DNA from: Comamonadaceae bacterium
GTDB lineage: Bacteria > Pseudomonadota > Gammaproteobacteria > Burkholderiales > Burkholderiaceae_C
Assembly: GCA_023259355.1 (NCBI GenBank)
Contig: JAHFQI010000017.1
Location: 1-33,012 of the forward strand
Reading direction: 5' to 3'
DNA length: 33,012 bases
Shown: one piece after another, positions 17,000 through 26,821 of the stretch
Layout of the letters: each line of letters begins with the position of its first letter
How positions within the stretch are numbered: the stretch's first letter is position 1
Position numbers and translations under genes: made by a program
The notes under the pieces: model-generated
The model's database searches: none
What the model saw: the letters and a program-made list of their open reading frames with translations, nothing else
Told to the model about the DNA's origin: nothing

Positions 17000-18925
17000 A
17001 TGTCTTCATCTGAAGTCCTGACGCCTGACGTCGAAGCGACGCCGCCGCCTGGCCTGCCCGATCCGGCGGTGCTGGCGCGCCTGGCGGGCGAATTCTTCGC
17101 GGCGCTGCCCGGCACGTCAGCGGCCGGTGGTGTGCCGGTGCCGTCCAACGCGCAGCCGGCGGGCCTGTCGCTGCCACCCGGGCTGTCCGGGCCGGCCACG
17201 CTGGCGGCCGTGCCCTTCGGCGCGATCCCGCCCGGCGCCAACCTGCTGCCGACCTCGCCGCAGACACCCGCCAATGCCGGCGCCTCGCTGCCGGCCTTGG
17301 TGCCGCACGCGCAGGCGCCCAATGGCTTGCCGGACCATGTCCTGCAGGCGGCGCCCGGCTACGACGGCCGATTGGGCAGCCAGGCGATCGGCGTGCCCCG
17401 GCTCGGGCCGGCGCCAACGGCTGCCGTGCCGGCTTCGGCGCCGCGCGGATCGGCGCCCGCCGCGTCGGTGCCGACGCCGACCGCGCCTGCCGCCTCGCCC
17501 TATTACTTCCTTGCCGAGCCGGGCCTGGCGGGTTCGGGCATTCCGACGGCTGGGCCAACCGCGCTGCCCGACGATCGCCTGACGGCGCAGAGCTTCGGCC
17601 TGCCGGGCAGCGAGGCCTTGCGCGAGTTGCTGAGCACGGGGCGTCGCGCGCCCTCGGTGCCGGGCGACCGTGGCATCCCGCAGGCCTCGTCGTCGGCGCA
17701 CCCGCCCTTCGACGTCAACGCCATCCGGCGGGATTTCCCGATCCTTCAGGAGCGCGTCAACGGCCGCCAGCTCGTCTGGTTCGACAACGCCGCCACCACG
17801 CACAAGCCGCAGGCGGTGATCGACCGGCTGGCCTACTTCTATGCGCACGAGAACTCCAACATTCACCGCGCGGCCCACGAGCTGGCTGCGCGCGCCACGG
17901 ATGCCTACGAGGGGGCGCGCGAGACGGTACGCCGCTTCATCGGTGCCAGCTCGACCGAGGAGATCATCTTCGTGCGCGGCACCACCGAGGCGATCAACCT
18001 GGTGGCCAAGAGTTGGGGGGCGAAGAACATCGGCGCCGGCGACGAGATCATCGTCTCCCACCTCGAGCACCACGCCAACATCGTGCCGTGGCAGCAGCTG
18101 GCGGCCGAGAAGGGCGCGAAGATCCGCGTGATTCCGGTCGATGACTCGGGCCAGGTGATCCTGGAAGAGTACCAGCGCCTGCTCAACGACAAGACCAAGA
18201 TTGTCTCGGTCACGCAGGTGTCAAATGCGCTCGGCACGGTCGTGCCGGTGAAGGAGATCGTGGAGATCGCGCACCGTCACGGTGTGCGCACGCTGGTCGA
18301 CGGGGCACAGTCCGTGAGCCACATGCGCGTGGACGTGCGCGCCTTAGGCACCGACTTCTTCGTCTTCTCGGGCCACAAGATCTTCGGGCCGACCGGTATC
18401 GGCGTGGTCTACGGCAAGCGTGACGTGCTGGAAGACATGCCGCCGTGGCAGGGTGGCGGCAACATGATTGCCGACGTGACTTTCGAGAAAACCGTCTACC
18501 ACGGCCCGCCCACCCGCTTCGAGGCTGGCACCGGCAACATCGCCGACGCGGTGGGCCTGGGCGCGGCGCTGGAGTACGTCGAACGCATCGGCATCGAGGC
18601 CATAGGCCGCTATGAGCACGATCTGCTGGCGTACGCCACGCACCACATGCAGCCGATCAAGGGCGTCCGGCTGATCGGCACGGCGCGTGACAAGGCCAGC
18701 GTGTTGAGCTTCGTGCTGGACGGCTACAGCACCGACGAAGTGGGCAAGGCGCTCAACCAGGAAGGCATCGCGGTACGCACCGGCCACCACTGCGCCCAGC
18801 CGATCCTGCGCCGCTTTGGCCTGGAGGCGACGGTGCGCCCCTCGCTGGCGTTCTACAACACCTGTGAGGAAGTTGATCGCATGGTGACCGTGGTTCGTCG
18901 CCTGAGCGCCGCGACCTCGCGATAA
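17000..18925 (+). CDS. Family 2A encapsulin cargo: cysteine desulfurase (SufS-like, type II) with ~236-aa disordered N-terminal domain
   Basis: Catalytic domain FDVNAIRRDFPILQERVNGRQLVWFDNAATTHKPQAVID..., PLP site FSGHKIFGPTGIGVVYGK, active Cys region VRTGHHCAQPILRRFG; residues 1-236 are Pro/Ala/Gly-rich. Confidence 0.95.
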   Translation: MSSSEVLTPDVEATPPPGLPDPAVLARLAGEFFAALPGTSAAGGVPVPSNAQPAGLSLPPGLSGPATLAAVPFGAIPPGANLLPTSPQTPANAGASLPALVPHAQAPNGLPDHVLQAAPGYDGRLGSQAIGVPRLGPAPTAAVPASAPRGSAPAASVPTPTAPAASPYYFLAEPGLAGSGIPTAGPTALPDDRLTAQSFGLPGSEALRELLSTGRRAPSVPGDRGIPQASSSAHPPFDVNAIRRDFPILQERVNGRQLVWFDNAATTHKPQAVIDRLAYFYAHENSNIHRAAHELAARATDAYEGARETVRRFIGASSTEEIIFVRGTTEAINLVAKSWGAKNIGAGDEIIVSHLEHHANIVPWQQLAAEKGAKIRVIPVDDSGQVILEEYQRLLNDKTKIVSVTQVSNALGTVVPVKEIVEIAHRHGVRTLVDGAQSVSHMRVDVRALGTDFFVFSGHKIFGPTGIGVVYGKRDVLEDMPPWQGGGNMIADVTFEKTVYHGPPTRFEAGTGNIADAVGLGAALEYVERIGIEAIGRYEHDLLAYATHHMQPIKGVRLIGTARDKASVLSFVLDGYSTDEVGKALNQEGIAVRTGHHCAQPILRRFGLEATVRPSLAFYNTCEEVDRMVTVVRRLSAATSR

Positions 18926-19024
18926 TAGGGGCTTCGTCGCAATGTCGGCCGGCATTCAATTGCCAGCCGACCTTTATTCCCAAAGCTGGCGCCCCCCGAA
19001 CCCATGGGGGCCAATCCAACCACC

Positions 19025-19801
19025 ATGAGCGCATTTCAAGAAGAGCGTGTACTGAGCGTGCACCACTGGACTGACCGCCTGTTCAGTTTCACCACCACCC
19101 GTGACCGGGCCATGCGGTTTTCCAACGGCCATTTCACGATGATTGGCCTGAAGACCGAGACCGGCAAGCCCTTGCTGCGGGCCTACAGCATCGTCAGCCC
19201 CAACTACGAGGAGTACCTGGAATTCCTCAGCATCAAGGTGCCCGATGGTCCGCTGACCTCGCGCCTTCAGAACATCAAGGTGGGCGACACCATCCTGATG
19301 GGCCGCAAGCCCACCGGCACCTTGCTGATTGATTACCTGCTGCCCGGAAAGCGGCTGTATCTGCTTTCCACCGGCACCGGTCTGGCGCCGTTCCTGAGCG
19401 TGGTGCGCGATCCGGCCACTTACGAGCGGTTCGAGCGCGTCATCCTGGTTCACGGCGTGCGGGAAATCGAGGAGCTGGCCTACCACGAGTACCTGACCGA
19501 GCATTTGCCGGCCCATGAGGTGCTGGGTGAGATGGTGGCCAGCCAGCTGAGCTATTACCCCACCGTGACGCGGGAAGATTTCATTAACACGGGACGCATC
19601 ACCACGCTGCTGGACAATGGCAAGCTGCACCAGGATCTGAACCTGCCCGACCTGAACCCGGCCGAGGACCGCGTGATGATCTGCGGCAGCCCCGGCATGC
19701 TGCGCGATGTCAAGACCATCCTGGGCAAGCGCGGCTTCCATGAAGGCACGACCACCACGCCGGGCGATTTCGTGATTGAGCGCGCCTTTGCCGAAAGCTG
19801 A
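19025..19801 (+). CDS. fpr: Ferredoxin--NADP+ reductase
   Basis: RLFSFTTTRDRAMRFSNGHFTMIGL, LLRAYSIVSPNYEEYLEFLSIKVPDGPLTSRLQNIKVGDTILMGRKPTGTL, MICGSPGMLRDVKTILGKRGFHEG. Confidence 0.95.
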   Translation: MSAFQEERVLSVHHWTDRLFSFTTTRDRAMRFSNGHFTMIGLKTETGKPLLRAYSIVSPNYEEYLEFLSIKVPDGPLTSRLQNIKVGDTILMGRKPTGTLLIDYLLPGKRLYLLSTGTGLAPFLSVVRDPATYERFERVILVHGVREIEELAYHEYLTEHLPAHEVLGEMVASQLSYYPTVTREDFINTGRITTLLDNGKLHQDLNLPDLNPAEDRVMICGSPGMLRDVKTILGKRGFHEGTTTTPGDFVIERAFAES

Positions 19802-19840
19802 GGCGTTTTTTCGTGTGTCAGTGACGTCCAAGGAGCCAAT

Positions 19841-20392
19841 ATGAGCTACAAGATTGCGGTGGTTGTGGGCAGTGTCCGCAAGGATTCCTTCAATCGGAAG
19901 CTGGCGCACGCGCTGGCCCGGATGGCGCCGGCGGAGTTCTCGTTCACGCAGGTTCGCATTGACGACCTGCCCCTGTACAACCAGGACGACGATGCCAACC
20001 CGGCGGACGCGGTCAAACGCCTGAAGTCGGAGATCCAGTCGGCGCAGGGCCTGCTGTTCGTCACGCCCGAGTACAACCGGTCCATGCCCGGGGTGCTCAA
20101 GAACGCCATCGACCACGCATCACGGCCCTACGGCCAGAGCGTGTGGGGCGGCAAGCCGGCCGGGGTGGTCGGCATCTCGGTGGGCGCGATCGGCACGGCG
20201 CTGGCGCAGCAGCACCTGCGCAATGTGCTGGCTTACCTGAACGTGCCCACGCTGGGCCAGCCCGAGGCGTTTGTCCAGGTCAAGGAAGGCCTGTTCGATG
20301 CCAATGGCGACATCGGCATCGAGAGCACCCGGCACTTCCTGCAAGGCTGGGTGGACAAGTACGTGGCCTGGGTGAAGATTCACAACCCCTGA
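19841..20392 (+). CDS. NADPH-dependent FMN reductase family protein
   Basis: YKIAVVVGSVRKDSFNRKLAHAL, LLFVTPEYNRSMPGVLKNAIDHASRPYGQSVWGGKPAGVVGIS. Confidence 0.93.
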   Translation: MSYKIAVVVGSVRKDSFNRKLAHALARMAPAEFSFTQVRIDDLPLYNQDDDANPADAVKRLKSEIQSAQGLLFVTPEYNRSMPGVLKNAIDHASRPYGQSVWGGKPAGVVGISVGAIGTALAQQHLRNVLAYLNVPTLGQPEAFVQVKEGLFDANGDIGIESTRHFLQGWVDKYVAWVKIHNP

Positions 20393-20413
20393 ACGGGCGC
20401 GTCACGCCAACGC

Positions 20414-20442
20414 AAAAGGGGCCCCTGGTGGGCCCCTTTTTT
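20414..20442. terminator. Rho-independent terminator, probably bidirectional
   Basis: Perfect 11-bp stem AAAAGGGGCCC-CTGGT-GGGCCCCTTTT followed by TT, between convergent FMN reductase and azoreductase genes. Confidence 0.9.
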
Positions 20443-20474
20443 CGTGAATGTCCTGCCCCAGCTTGAGGCGGCGT

Positions 20475-21125
20475 TCAGGCGGCTTGCGCGGCGCGGTCCT
20501 GGTTGGCGGCGACCGCGGTGTGGGCCTTGATCTCCAGATCGGCGGCCGACAGGGCCTGCGTGCGGGCCGCATCACCCATGGCCAGACCCTCGGCGCGCAC
20601 GAAGCGCACGTCGGTGATGCCGATGAAGCCAAACACTGTTTGCAGGTAGCTTTCCTGGTGCTCCATGGCGCGGCCGGCTTCGCTGGTCGAATACAGGCCG
20701 CCGCGGGTGGACGCCACGATCACGGTCTTGCCGGTGGCCAGGCCCTTGGGACCCTTGTCGGTGTAGGTGAAGGTGCGGCCGGGCTGGGCCACGCGGTCGA
20801 TCCAGGCCTTGAGCTGGCTGGGAATCGAGAAGTTGTAGAGCGGCGCGCCGATCACGATCACGTCGGCGGCCAGCAACTGGGACACCAGCGCCTCCGACAC
20901 GGCGTTTTCCCGCTTTTGCACCTCGCTCAGGCCTTCAGCGCCGGGACCGGCGCGGAAACCGAGGGAGTCAGCCGACAGGTGGCTGGGTGCGTCAACGGCC
21001 AGGTCCAGGTAGTCCACCACGGTGGCGGGGTGGCTGGTCAGCCATTGGGCGACGATGTCTTTGGTGAGCTGACGGGAAACCGAGTTGCCGCCCAAAACGC
21101 TGGAATCGATGTGAAGCAGTTTCAT
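20475..21125 (-). CDS. azoR: FMN-dependent NADH azoreductase
   Basis: [75 protein letters not shown]; start at 21125 within the longer ORF. Confidence 0.93.
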   Translation of the reverse strand: MKLLHIDSSVLGGNSVSRQLTKDIVAQWLTSHPATVVDYLDLAVDAPSHLSADSLGFRAGPGAEGLSEVQKRENAVSEALVSQLLAADVIVIGAPLYNFSIPSQLKAWIDRVAQPGRTFTYTDKGPKGLATGKTVIVASTRGGLYSTSEAGRAMEHQESYLQTVFGFIGITDVRFVRAEGLAMGDAARTQALSAADLEIKAHTAVAANQDRAAQAA

Positions 21126-21264
21126 GATGAGGTCCTTTGCTGTGTGGGGCTGCACTCATTTGGCAACCATGGACAGATTGTGCGGATGCATCGATTCTTT
21201 GATAAGTCGGCAAATTTGCGATAGATTGTCCTATTAGTAGAACAGTTAACTTCAGGATGCCCGC

Positions 21265-22173
21265 ATGCAGGATCTCAACGACATGCTTTTTTTTGCCGAG
21301 GTGGTGGAACGCGGCGGTTTTGCCGCCGCCGGCCGCGCACTGGGCCTGCCCAAGTCGCGCCTGTCGCGCCGTGTGGCGGAGTTGGAAGGGCGGCTGGGCG
21401 TGCGGCTGTTGCAACGCACCACGCGGCGGCTCTCGCTGACGGATGTCGGCGCCCAGTACCTGCGCCATTGCGTGGCGGTGCGCGAAGAGGCCGAGGCGGC
21501 CGCCGATGTGGTGGCCCAGGTGCACACCGAACCGCGCGGCACCTTGCGCGTGGCCTGCCCCGTCACGCTGGCGCAGACCGTGGTGGGCGAACTCCTGCCG
21601 GGCTTCATGGCCCTGTACCCGCAGGTGCGCGTGGACATGCAGGTGAGCAACCGCGTGGTGAACCTGGTGGAGGAGGGCATCGACGTGGCGCTGCGCGTGC
21701 GATCCACGCTGGACGACAGCGGCAGCCTGGTCATCAAGCCGCTGGGCATCAGCCAGACCCTGCTGGTGGGCAGCCCCGCCCAACTGCAGCGCCAAGGCAC
21801 CCCGATGACCCTGAAGGAACTCGATCGGCTCGACACCGTGGCCATGTCGGCCGCAGAAGGGCGCGCCACCTGGCGGCTGCACGGGCCGGACGGGCAGGTC
21901 CACGAGTGGGTGCACCAGCCGCGTTGCGTGGCAGACGACCTGCTGACGCTGAAATTCGCCGTGCTGGGCGGCATCGGCGTCTGCGTGCTGCCGGACTACA
22001 TGTGCCACGAGGAGTTGGAGGCGGGACGCCTTGTGCAGGTCCTGCCGGGCTGGTGTCCGGTGCAGGGACGGGTCCATGCGGTGTTTGCCTCGCGCCGGGG
22101 GCTGGCGCCCGCTGTGCGGCGGTTTCTCGACTACCTGGGTGAGCACGTGGGCACAACGCAGGCCCTGCAGTGA
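21265..22173 (+). CDS. LysR-family transcriptional regulator
   Basis: N-terminal HTH MQDLNDMLFFAEVVERGGFAAAGRALGLPKSRLSRRVAELEGRLGVRLLQRTTRRLSLTDVG; divergent to azoR. Confidence 0.95.
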   Translation: MQDLNDMLFFAEVVERGGFAAAGRALGLPKSRLSRRVAELEGRLGVRLLQRTTRRLSLTDVGAQYLRHCVAVREEAEAAADVVAQVHTEPRGTLRVACPVTLAQTVVGELLPGFMALYPQVRVDMQVSNRVVNLVEEGIDVALRVRSTLDDSGSLVIKPLGISQTLLVGSPAQLQRQGTPMTLKELDRLDTVAMSAAEGRATWRLHGPDGQVHEWVHQPRCVADDLLTLKFAVLGGIGVCVLPDYMCHEELEAGRLVQVLPGWCPVQGRVHAVFASRRGLAPAVRRFLDYLGEHVGTTQALQ

Positions 22174-22267
22174 TATTGGCCAGTGCCTGGCCGCGATCAG
22201 CGCCGGAAGGCGCGTTGGCACCCGTGCATTTCATATGCCATTTTGTGCTTAGTTAAGAATAATATAT

Positions 22268-22278
22268 TCGTTTGAGTT
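22268..22278 (+). promoter_or_regulatory. TCGTTTGAGTT element in AT-rich promoter region upstream of sulfate transport operon
   Basis: Same 11-mer as 14156-14166, within AT-rich CATATGCCATTTTGTGCTTAGTTAAGAATAATATATTCGTTTGAGTTCTAAATAG. Confidence 0.45.
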
Positions 22279-22331
22279 CTAAATAGTGTTCCGCACAATG
22301 CAACGTATCTGTGCAATCCGAAGAGTGACCC

Positions 22332-22928
22332 ATGGCAAGCACCCCGCGCATCATCATCGTTCCCGGTTGGCGGGACTCCGGCCTCGGCCACTGGCAAAGC
22401 CTGTGGGCCGACCGGCTTTCAGGCGCCCTCCGCGTGAAGCAGGACGACTGGATCTCGCCGGTCCGCACGGCCTGGGTGCGATCGATCAGCCAAACCATTC
22501 TTGCGCAGCCCGGCCCCGTCGTGATCGCCGCCCACAGCCTGGGCTGCATCGCCACCACGCACCTGCCTGCCGAGGTGGCAGTCCGCATCCAGGGCGCCCT
22601 GCTGGCGGCGCCGGCCGACCCCGAACGACGCGGGGCGCTGGCCGACTTCGCCCCCGTGCCGTTCCAGAAACTGCCCTACCGCAGCGTGCTGGTCGCCAGC
22701 AGCAACGATCCGTATTGCCCGGTGCGGCTGGCTGGCGCCTATGCCCGTGCGTGGGGCAGCGAGTTTGTGCGCATCCAGGACGGCGGGCACATCAATGTCG
22801 AGTCCGGCCACGGCGAATGGCCGCTGGGCCTGGCGCTGCTGCAGTCGCTGGTCGGAGAGGACGGTGTCGCCTTCAACAACCCTGCACCGACCCTTTCAAT
22901 TTCAACTGACTCCCTGGAACCCATATGA
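22332..22928 (+). CDS. RBBP9/YdeN-family alpha/beta hydrolase
   Basis: RIIIVPGWRDSGLGHWQSLWADRL, VVIAAHSLGCIATTHL nucleophile elbow, ASSNDPYCP, GGHINVESGHGEWP. Confidence 0.92.
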   Translation: MASTPRIIIVPGWRDSGLGHWQSLWADRLSGALRVKQDDWISPVRTAWVRSISQTILAQPGPVVIAAHSLGCIATTHLPAEVAVRIQGALLAAPADPERRGALADFAPVPFQKLPYRSVLVASSNDPYCPVRLAGAYARAWGSEFVRIQDGGHINVESGHGEWPLGLALLQSLVGEDGVAFNNPAPTLSISTDSLEPI

Positions 22929-23917
22929 AAAAGACTGTCCGCCTCACCCTCGCTGCCCTGGCCTTGTCGGCCAGCGCATTGGCGCCGGCGCAAACCCTGC
23001 TGAACGTCTCCTACGACGTGGCGCGCGAGTTCTACAAGGACTACAACACCGCCTTCATCGCCCATTACAAGAAAGTCACGGGCAAGGACGTGAAGATCGA
23101 CCAGGCCCATGGCGGCTCCAGCGCCCAGGCGCGCGCGGTCAACGACGGGCTGGAAGCCGACGTGGTGACCATGAACACCACGACCGACGTGGACTTCCTC
23201 GCCAGCACCGGCGTGGTTGCCAAGGACTGGGCCAAGCGCTTCCCCGGCAACGCCTCGCCCACCACCTCCACCATGCTGTTCCTCACGCGCAACGGCAACC
23301 CCAAGAACATCCGCGACTGGGACGACCTCGTCAAGCCCGGTATCCAGGTGATCGTGGTCAACCCGAAAACCGGCGGCAACGGTCGCATGGCCTACCTGGC
23401 GGCGTGGGGCTACGTGCGCAAGAAGGGGGGCACCGACGCGCAGGCGGCCGAGTTCGTGGGCAAGCTCTACAAGAACGTGCCGGTGCTGGCCAAGGGCGGG
23501 CGCGATGCGACCACCATCTTCCTGCAGCGCAACATCGGCGATGTGCTGGTGACCTTCGAGTCCGAAGTGGTGTCGGTGGACCGCGAATTCGGCGCCGGCA
23601 AGGTCGATGCCGTGCACCCCTCCATCAGCATCGTCGCGGAAAACCCGGTGGCAGTGGTCGAACGCACGGTGGCGAAGAAGGGCACGGCCGAACTGGCCAA
23701 GGCCTACCTGGACTACCTGTACTCCGATGAGGCGCAGGAAATCGCCGCGAAACACGCGCTGCGTCCCCGTTCGCCGGCCATCCTGAAGAAATACGCCAGC
23801 ACCTTCAAACCGATCCAGTTCTTCACCGTGAACGATTATTTCGGCTCGCTGGCCGAGGCACAGAAAGTGCATTTCAACGACGGCGGCCAGTTCGACAAGC
23901 TCTACACCGTCAAGTAA
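22925..23917 (+). CDS. sbp: Sulfate ABC transporter substrate-binding protein
   Basis: LLNVSYDVAREFYKDYNTAFIAHYKKVTGKDVKIDQAHGGSSAQARAVNDGLEADVVTMNTTTDVDFLA...LRPRSPAILKKYASTFKPIQFFTVNDYFG. Confidence 0.97.
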   Translation: MKKTVRLTLAALALSASALAPAQTLLNVSYDVAREFYKDYNTAFIAHYKKVTGKDVKIDQAHGGSSAQARAVNDGLEADVVTMNTTTDVDFLASTGVVAKDWAKRFPGNASPTTSTMLFLTRNGNPKNIRDWDDLVKPGIQVIVVNPKTGGNGRMAYLAAWGYVRKKGGTDAQAAEFVGKLYKNVPVLAKGGRDATTIFLQRNIGDVLVTFESEVVSVDREFGAGKVDAVHPSISIVAENPVAVVERTVAKKGTAELAKAYLDYLYSDEAQEIAAKHALRPRSPAILKKYASTFKPIQFFTVNDYFGSLAEAQKVHFNDGGQFDKLYTVK

Positions 23918-24802
23918 ATGACCGCCGCCTCTCTTTCCGCGCCGATCTCAGCGGCGGCCCCGCCCGTGCGAAAGCGTGCCGCCCGGCGCGTTCTGCCGGG
24001 CTTCAACCTGACGCTGGGCTACACGGTGCTGTACCTGAGCCTGATCGTGCTGATCCCGCTGTCCGCACTGGTGTTCAAGACCTTCACGCTGACCTGGGAC
24101 CAGTTCTGGGCCGCCATCAGCGGGCCGCGCGTGCTGGCCTCGTACCGGCTGACCTTCGGCGCCTCGCTGCTGGCCGCCCTGGTGAACGTGTTTTTTGGCC
24201 TGCTGGTGGCCTGGGTGCTGGTGCGCTACAGCTTTCCCGGCAAGAAGATCGTGGACGCGCTGGTGGACCTGCCGTTTGCCCTGCCTACCGCCGTGGCGGG
24301 CATTTCGCTCACCGCCCTGCTGGCCGGCAACGGCTGGGTGGGGCAGTACCTGGAGCCGCTGGGCATCAAGCTGGCGTTCACGCCGGCCGGCGTGGTGATT
24401 GCGCTGATCTTCATCGGCCTGCCGTTCGTGGTCCGCACGGTGCAGCCGGTGCTGGAAGACGCTGAAAAAGAACTTGAAGAAGCCGCGACCTGCCTGGGCG
24501 CCACGCGCTGGCAGACCTTCACGAAAGTGATTTTTCCCTCCATCGCCCCCGCGCTGCTGACCGGCTTTGCCATGGCCTTCGCGCGCGCCATCGGCGAATA
24601 CGGCTCGGTGATCTTCATTGCCGGCAACATGCCCATGATTTCTGAAATCACGCCCCTCATCATCATCGGCAAGCTGGAGCAGTACGACTACGCCGGCGCG
24701 ACCGCTGTGGCGGTGGTGATGCTGGTGATCTCGTTCATCCTGCTGCTGGTCATCAACGCCCTGCAAGGGTGGCAGCGCAAGCGTTCGGGAGCTGCGGCAT
24801 GA
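23918..24802 (+). CDS. cysT: Sulfate ABC transporter permease CysT (CysU)
   Basis: [65 protein letters not shown]...[43 protein letters not shown]. Confidence 0.97.
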   Translation: MTAASLSAPISAAAPPVRKRAARRVLPGFNLTLGYTVLYLSLIVLIPLSALVFKTFTLTWDQFWAAISGPRVLASYRLTFGASLLAALVNVFFGLLVAWVLVRYSFPGKKIVDALVDLPFALPTAVAGISLTALLAGNGWVGQYLEPLGIKLAFTPAGVVIALIFIGLPFVVRTVQPVLEDAEKELEEAATCLGATRWQTFTKVIFPSIAPALLTGFAMAFARAIGEYGSVIFIAGNMPMISEITPLIIIGKLEQYDYAGATAVAVVMLVISFILLLVINALQGWQRKRSGAAA

Positions 24803-25722
24803 GCACGACCCGCACTGTCCGCCGGGCCCAGGCCGGGACGACCGAGCCGGCCTGGGTTCGCTACTCGCTGATCGGCCTGGCGCTGTGTTTCATCTTCCTG
24901 TTCCTCGTGTTGCCGCTGGCGGCCGTGTTCACCGAGGCGCTGCGCAAGGGTTTCGGCGCTTACATGGAAGCGCTCCAGGAGCCCGATGCCTGGTCCGCGA
25001 TTCGCCTGACGCTGATCACCGCCTTGATCGCGGTGCCGCTGAACCTGGTGTTCGGCGTGGCCGCCGCCTGGGCCATTGCCAAATACGAGTTCAGGGGCAA
25101 GGCCTTCCTGACCACGCTGGTGGACTTGCCGTTTTCGGTGTCGCCGGTGGTGGCGGGCCTGATCTATGTGTTGATGTTCGGGGCCCAGGGCTGGTTCGGG
25201 CCGTGGCTGATGGCGCACGACATCAAGATCGTGTTCGCGGTGCCCGGCATCGTGCTGGCCACGGTGTTTGTGACTTTTCCGTTCATCGCCCGCGAACTGA
25301 TTCCGCTGATGCAGGCGCAGGGCAGCGAGGAGGAGCAGGCCGCCATCGTGCTGGGCGCCACGGGCTGGCAGACCTTCTGGCATGTCACGCTGCCCAACAT
25401 CAAGTGGGGCCTGATCTACGGCGTGATTTTGTGCAATGCGCGTGCCATGGGCGAGTTTGGCGCGGTGTCGGTGGTGTCGGGCCACATCCGGGGCCAGACC
25501 AACACCATGCCCCTGCATGTCGAAATTCTCTACAACGAATACCAGTCGGTGGCGGCGTTTGCCGTGGCCTCGTTGCTGGCGCTGCTGGCGCTGGTCACGC
25601 TGGTGATCAAGTCCATCGTCGAATGGCGGCATGAGCGCGAATTGAAGGCCATCGCTGAACTGCCGCCCGAACGCCCCACTGCCGCACCCGACACCCCGCT
25701 GGTGGCCGGCGCAGCGCATTGA
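24799..25722 (+). CDS. cysW: Sulfate ABC transporter permease CysW
   Basis: [103 protein letters not shown] overlap with cysT. Confidence 0.97.
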   Translation: MSTTRTVRRAQAGTTEPAWVRYSLIGLALCFIFLFLVLPLAAVFTEALRKGFGAYMEALQEPDAWSAIRLTLITALIAVPLNLVFGVAAAWAIAKYEFRGKAFLTTLVDLPFSVSPVVAGLIYVLMFGAQGWFGPWLMAHDIKIVFAVPGIVLATVFVTFPFIARELIPLMQAQGSEEEQAAIVLGATGWQTFWHVTLPNIKWGLIYGVILCNARAMGEFGAVSVVSGHIRGQTNTMPLHVEILYNEYQSVAAFAVASLLALLALVTLVIKSIVEWRHERELKAIAELPPERPTAAPDTPLVAGAAH

Positions 25723-25732
25723 AGGAAAACCC

Positions 25733-26821
25733 ATGAGCATCGAAATCCGCAACGTCAGCAAACAGTTTGGCGACTTCCACGCGCTGCGCAACGTCGACCT
25801 CGACATCCAGTCCGGCGAACTCGTCGCGCTGCTTGGCCCCTCGGGCTGCGGCAAGACCACCTTGCTGCGCATCATTGCCGGCCTGGAGACGGCCGACGCC
25901 GGCAGCATCCTGTTCAGCGGCGAGGACACCACCGACGTGGATGTGCGCGAGCGCCAAGTGGGCTTCGTGTTCCAGCATTACGCGCTGTTCCGCCACATGA
26001 CCGTCTTCGAGAACGTGGCCTTCGGCCTGCGCGTCAAGCCCCGTGGGCAACGCCCCAGCGAAGCCCAGATCAAGCAGAAGGTGCATGAACTGCTGGGCCT
26101 GGTGCAACTCGACTGGCTGGCCGACCGGTACCCCACGCAATTGTCCGGTGGTCAGCGCCAGCGCATTGCACTGGCGCGCGCACTGGCGGTGGAGCCCAAG
26201 GTGCTGCTGCTCGACGAACCCTTCGGCGCGCTCGATGCCAAGGTGCGCAAGGAACTGCGCCGCTGGCTGCGCCGCCTGCACGATGACCTGCACGTGACCA
26301 GCATCTTCGTGACGCACGACCAGGAAGAAGCTTTGGAAGTGGCGGACCGCGTGGTGCTCATGAACCAGGGCAAGGTCGAGCAGATCGGTTCGCCGCAGGA
26401 TGTCTGGGACCACCCCGCCAGCCCGTTTGTTTACGGCTTCCTCGGCGATGTGAACCTGTTCCACGGCCGCGCGCACGAGGGCGAGGTGCAGATCGGCGCC
26501 GATCACCACGGTGTTCGCCTGGCGTCGCCGGAGCATCTGGCCGCGCAGGACGCCAAAGCCTTTGCCTATGTGCGCCCACACGACCTGGACGTGCAGCGCT
26601 ACACGCCCGGCGCGACCGGCATCGTCGTCACGCTGTCGCGGGCGATCGTGATCGGGCCCATCGCCCGGCTGGAACTAAACCGGGTGGACACCACTCAAGC
26701 CAAAGACGCTGAATTGGTCGAGGCGCAGATTCCTGCGCAACAATTCAGGGAACTTGGCTTGCGCGAAGGCGAAACGCTGGTGCTGACACCACGCAAAGCC
26801 CGCGTTTTTGTGGAATCCTGA
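25733..26821 (+). CDS. cysA: Sulfate ABC transporter ATP-binding protein CysA
   Basis: [52 protein letters not shown]...[32 protein letters not shown]. Confidence 0.97.
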   Translation: MSIEIRNVSKQFGDFHALRNVDLDIQSGELVALLGPSGCGKTTLLRIIAGLETADAGSILFSGEDTTDVDVRERQVGFVFQHYALFRHMTVFENVAFGLRVKPRGQRPSEAQIKQKVHELLGLVQLDWLADRYPTQLSGGQRQRIALARALAVEPKVLLLDEPFGALDAKVRKELRRWLRRLHDDLHVTSIFVTHDQEEALEVADRVVLMNQGKVEQIGSPQDVWDHPASPFVYGFLGDVNLFHGRAHEGEVQIGADHHGVRLASPEHLAAQDAKAFAYVRPHDLDVQRYTPGATGIVVTLSRAIVIGPIARLELNRVDTTQAKDAELVEAQIPAQQFRELGLREGETLVLTPRKARVFVES

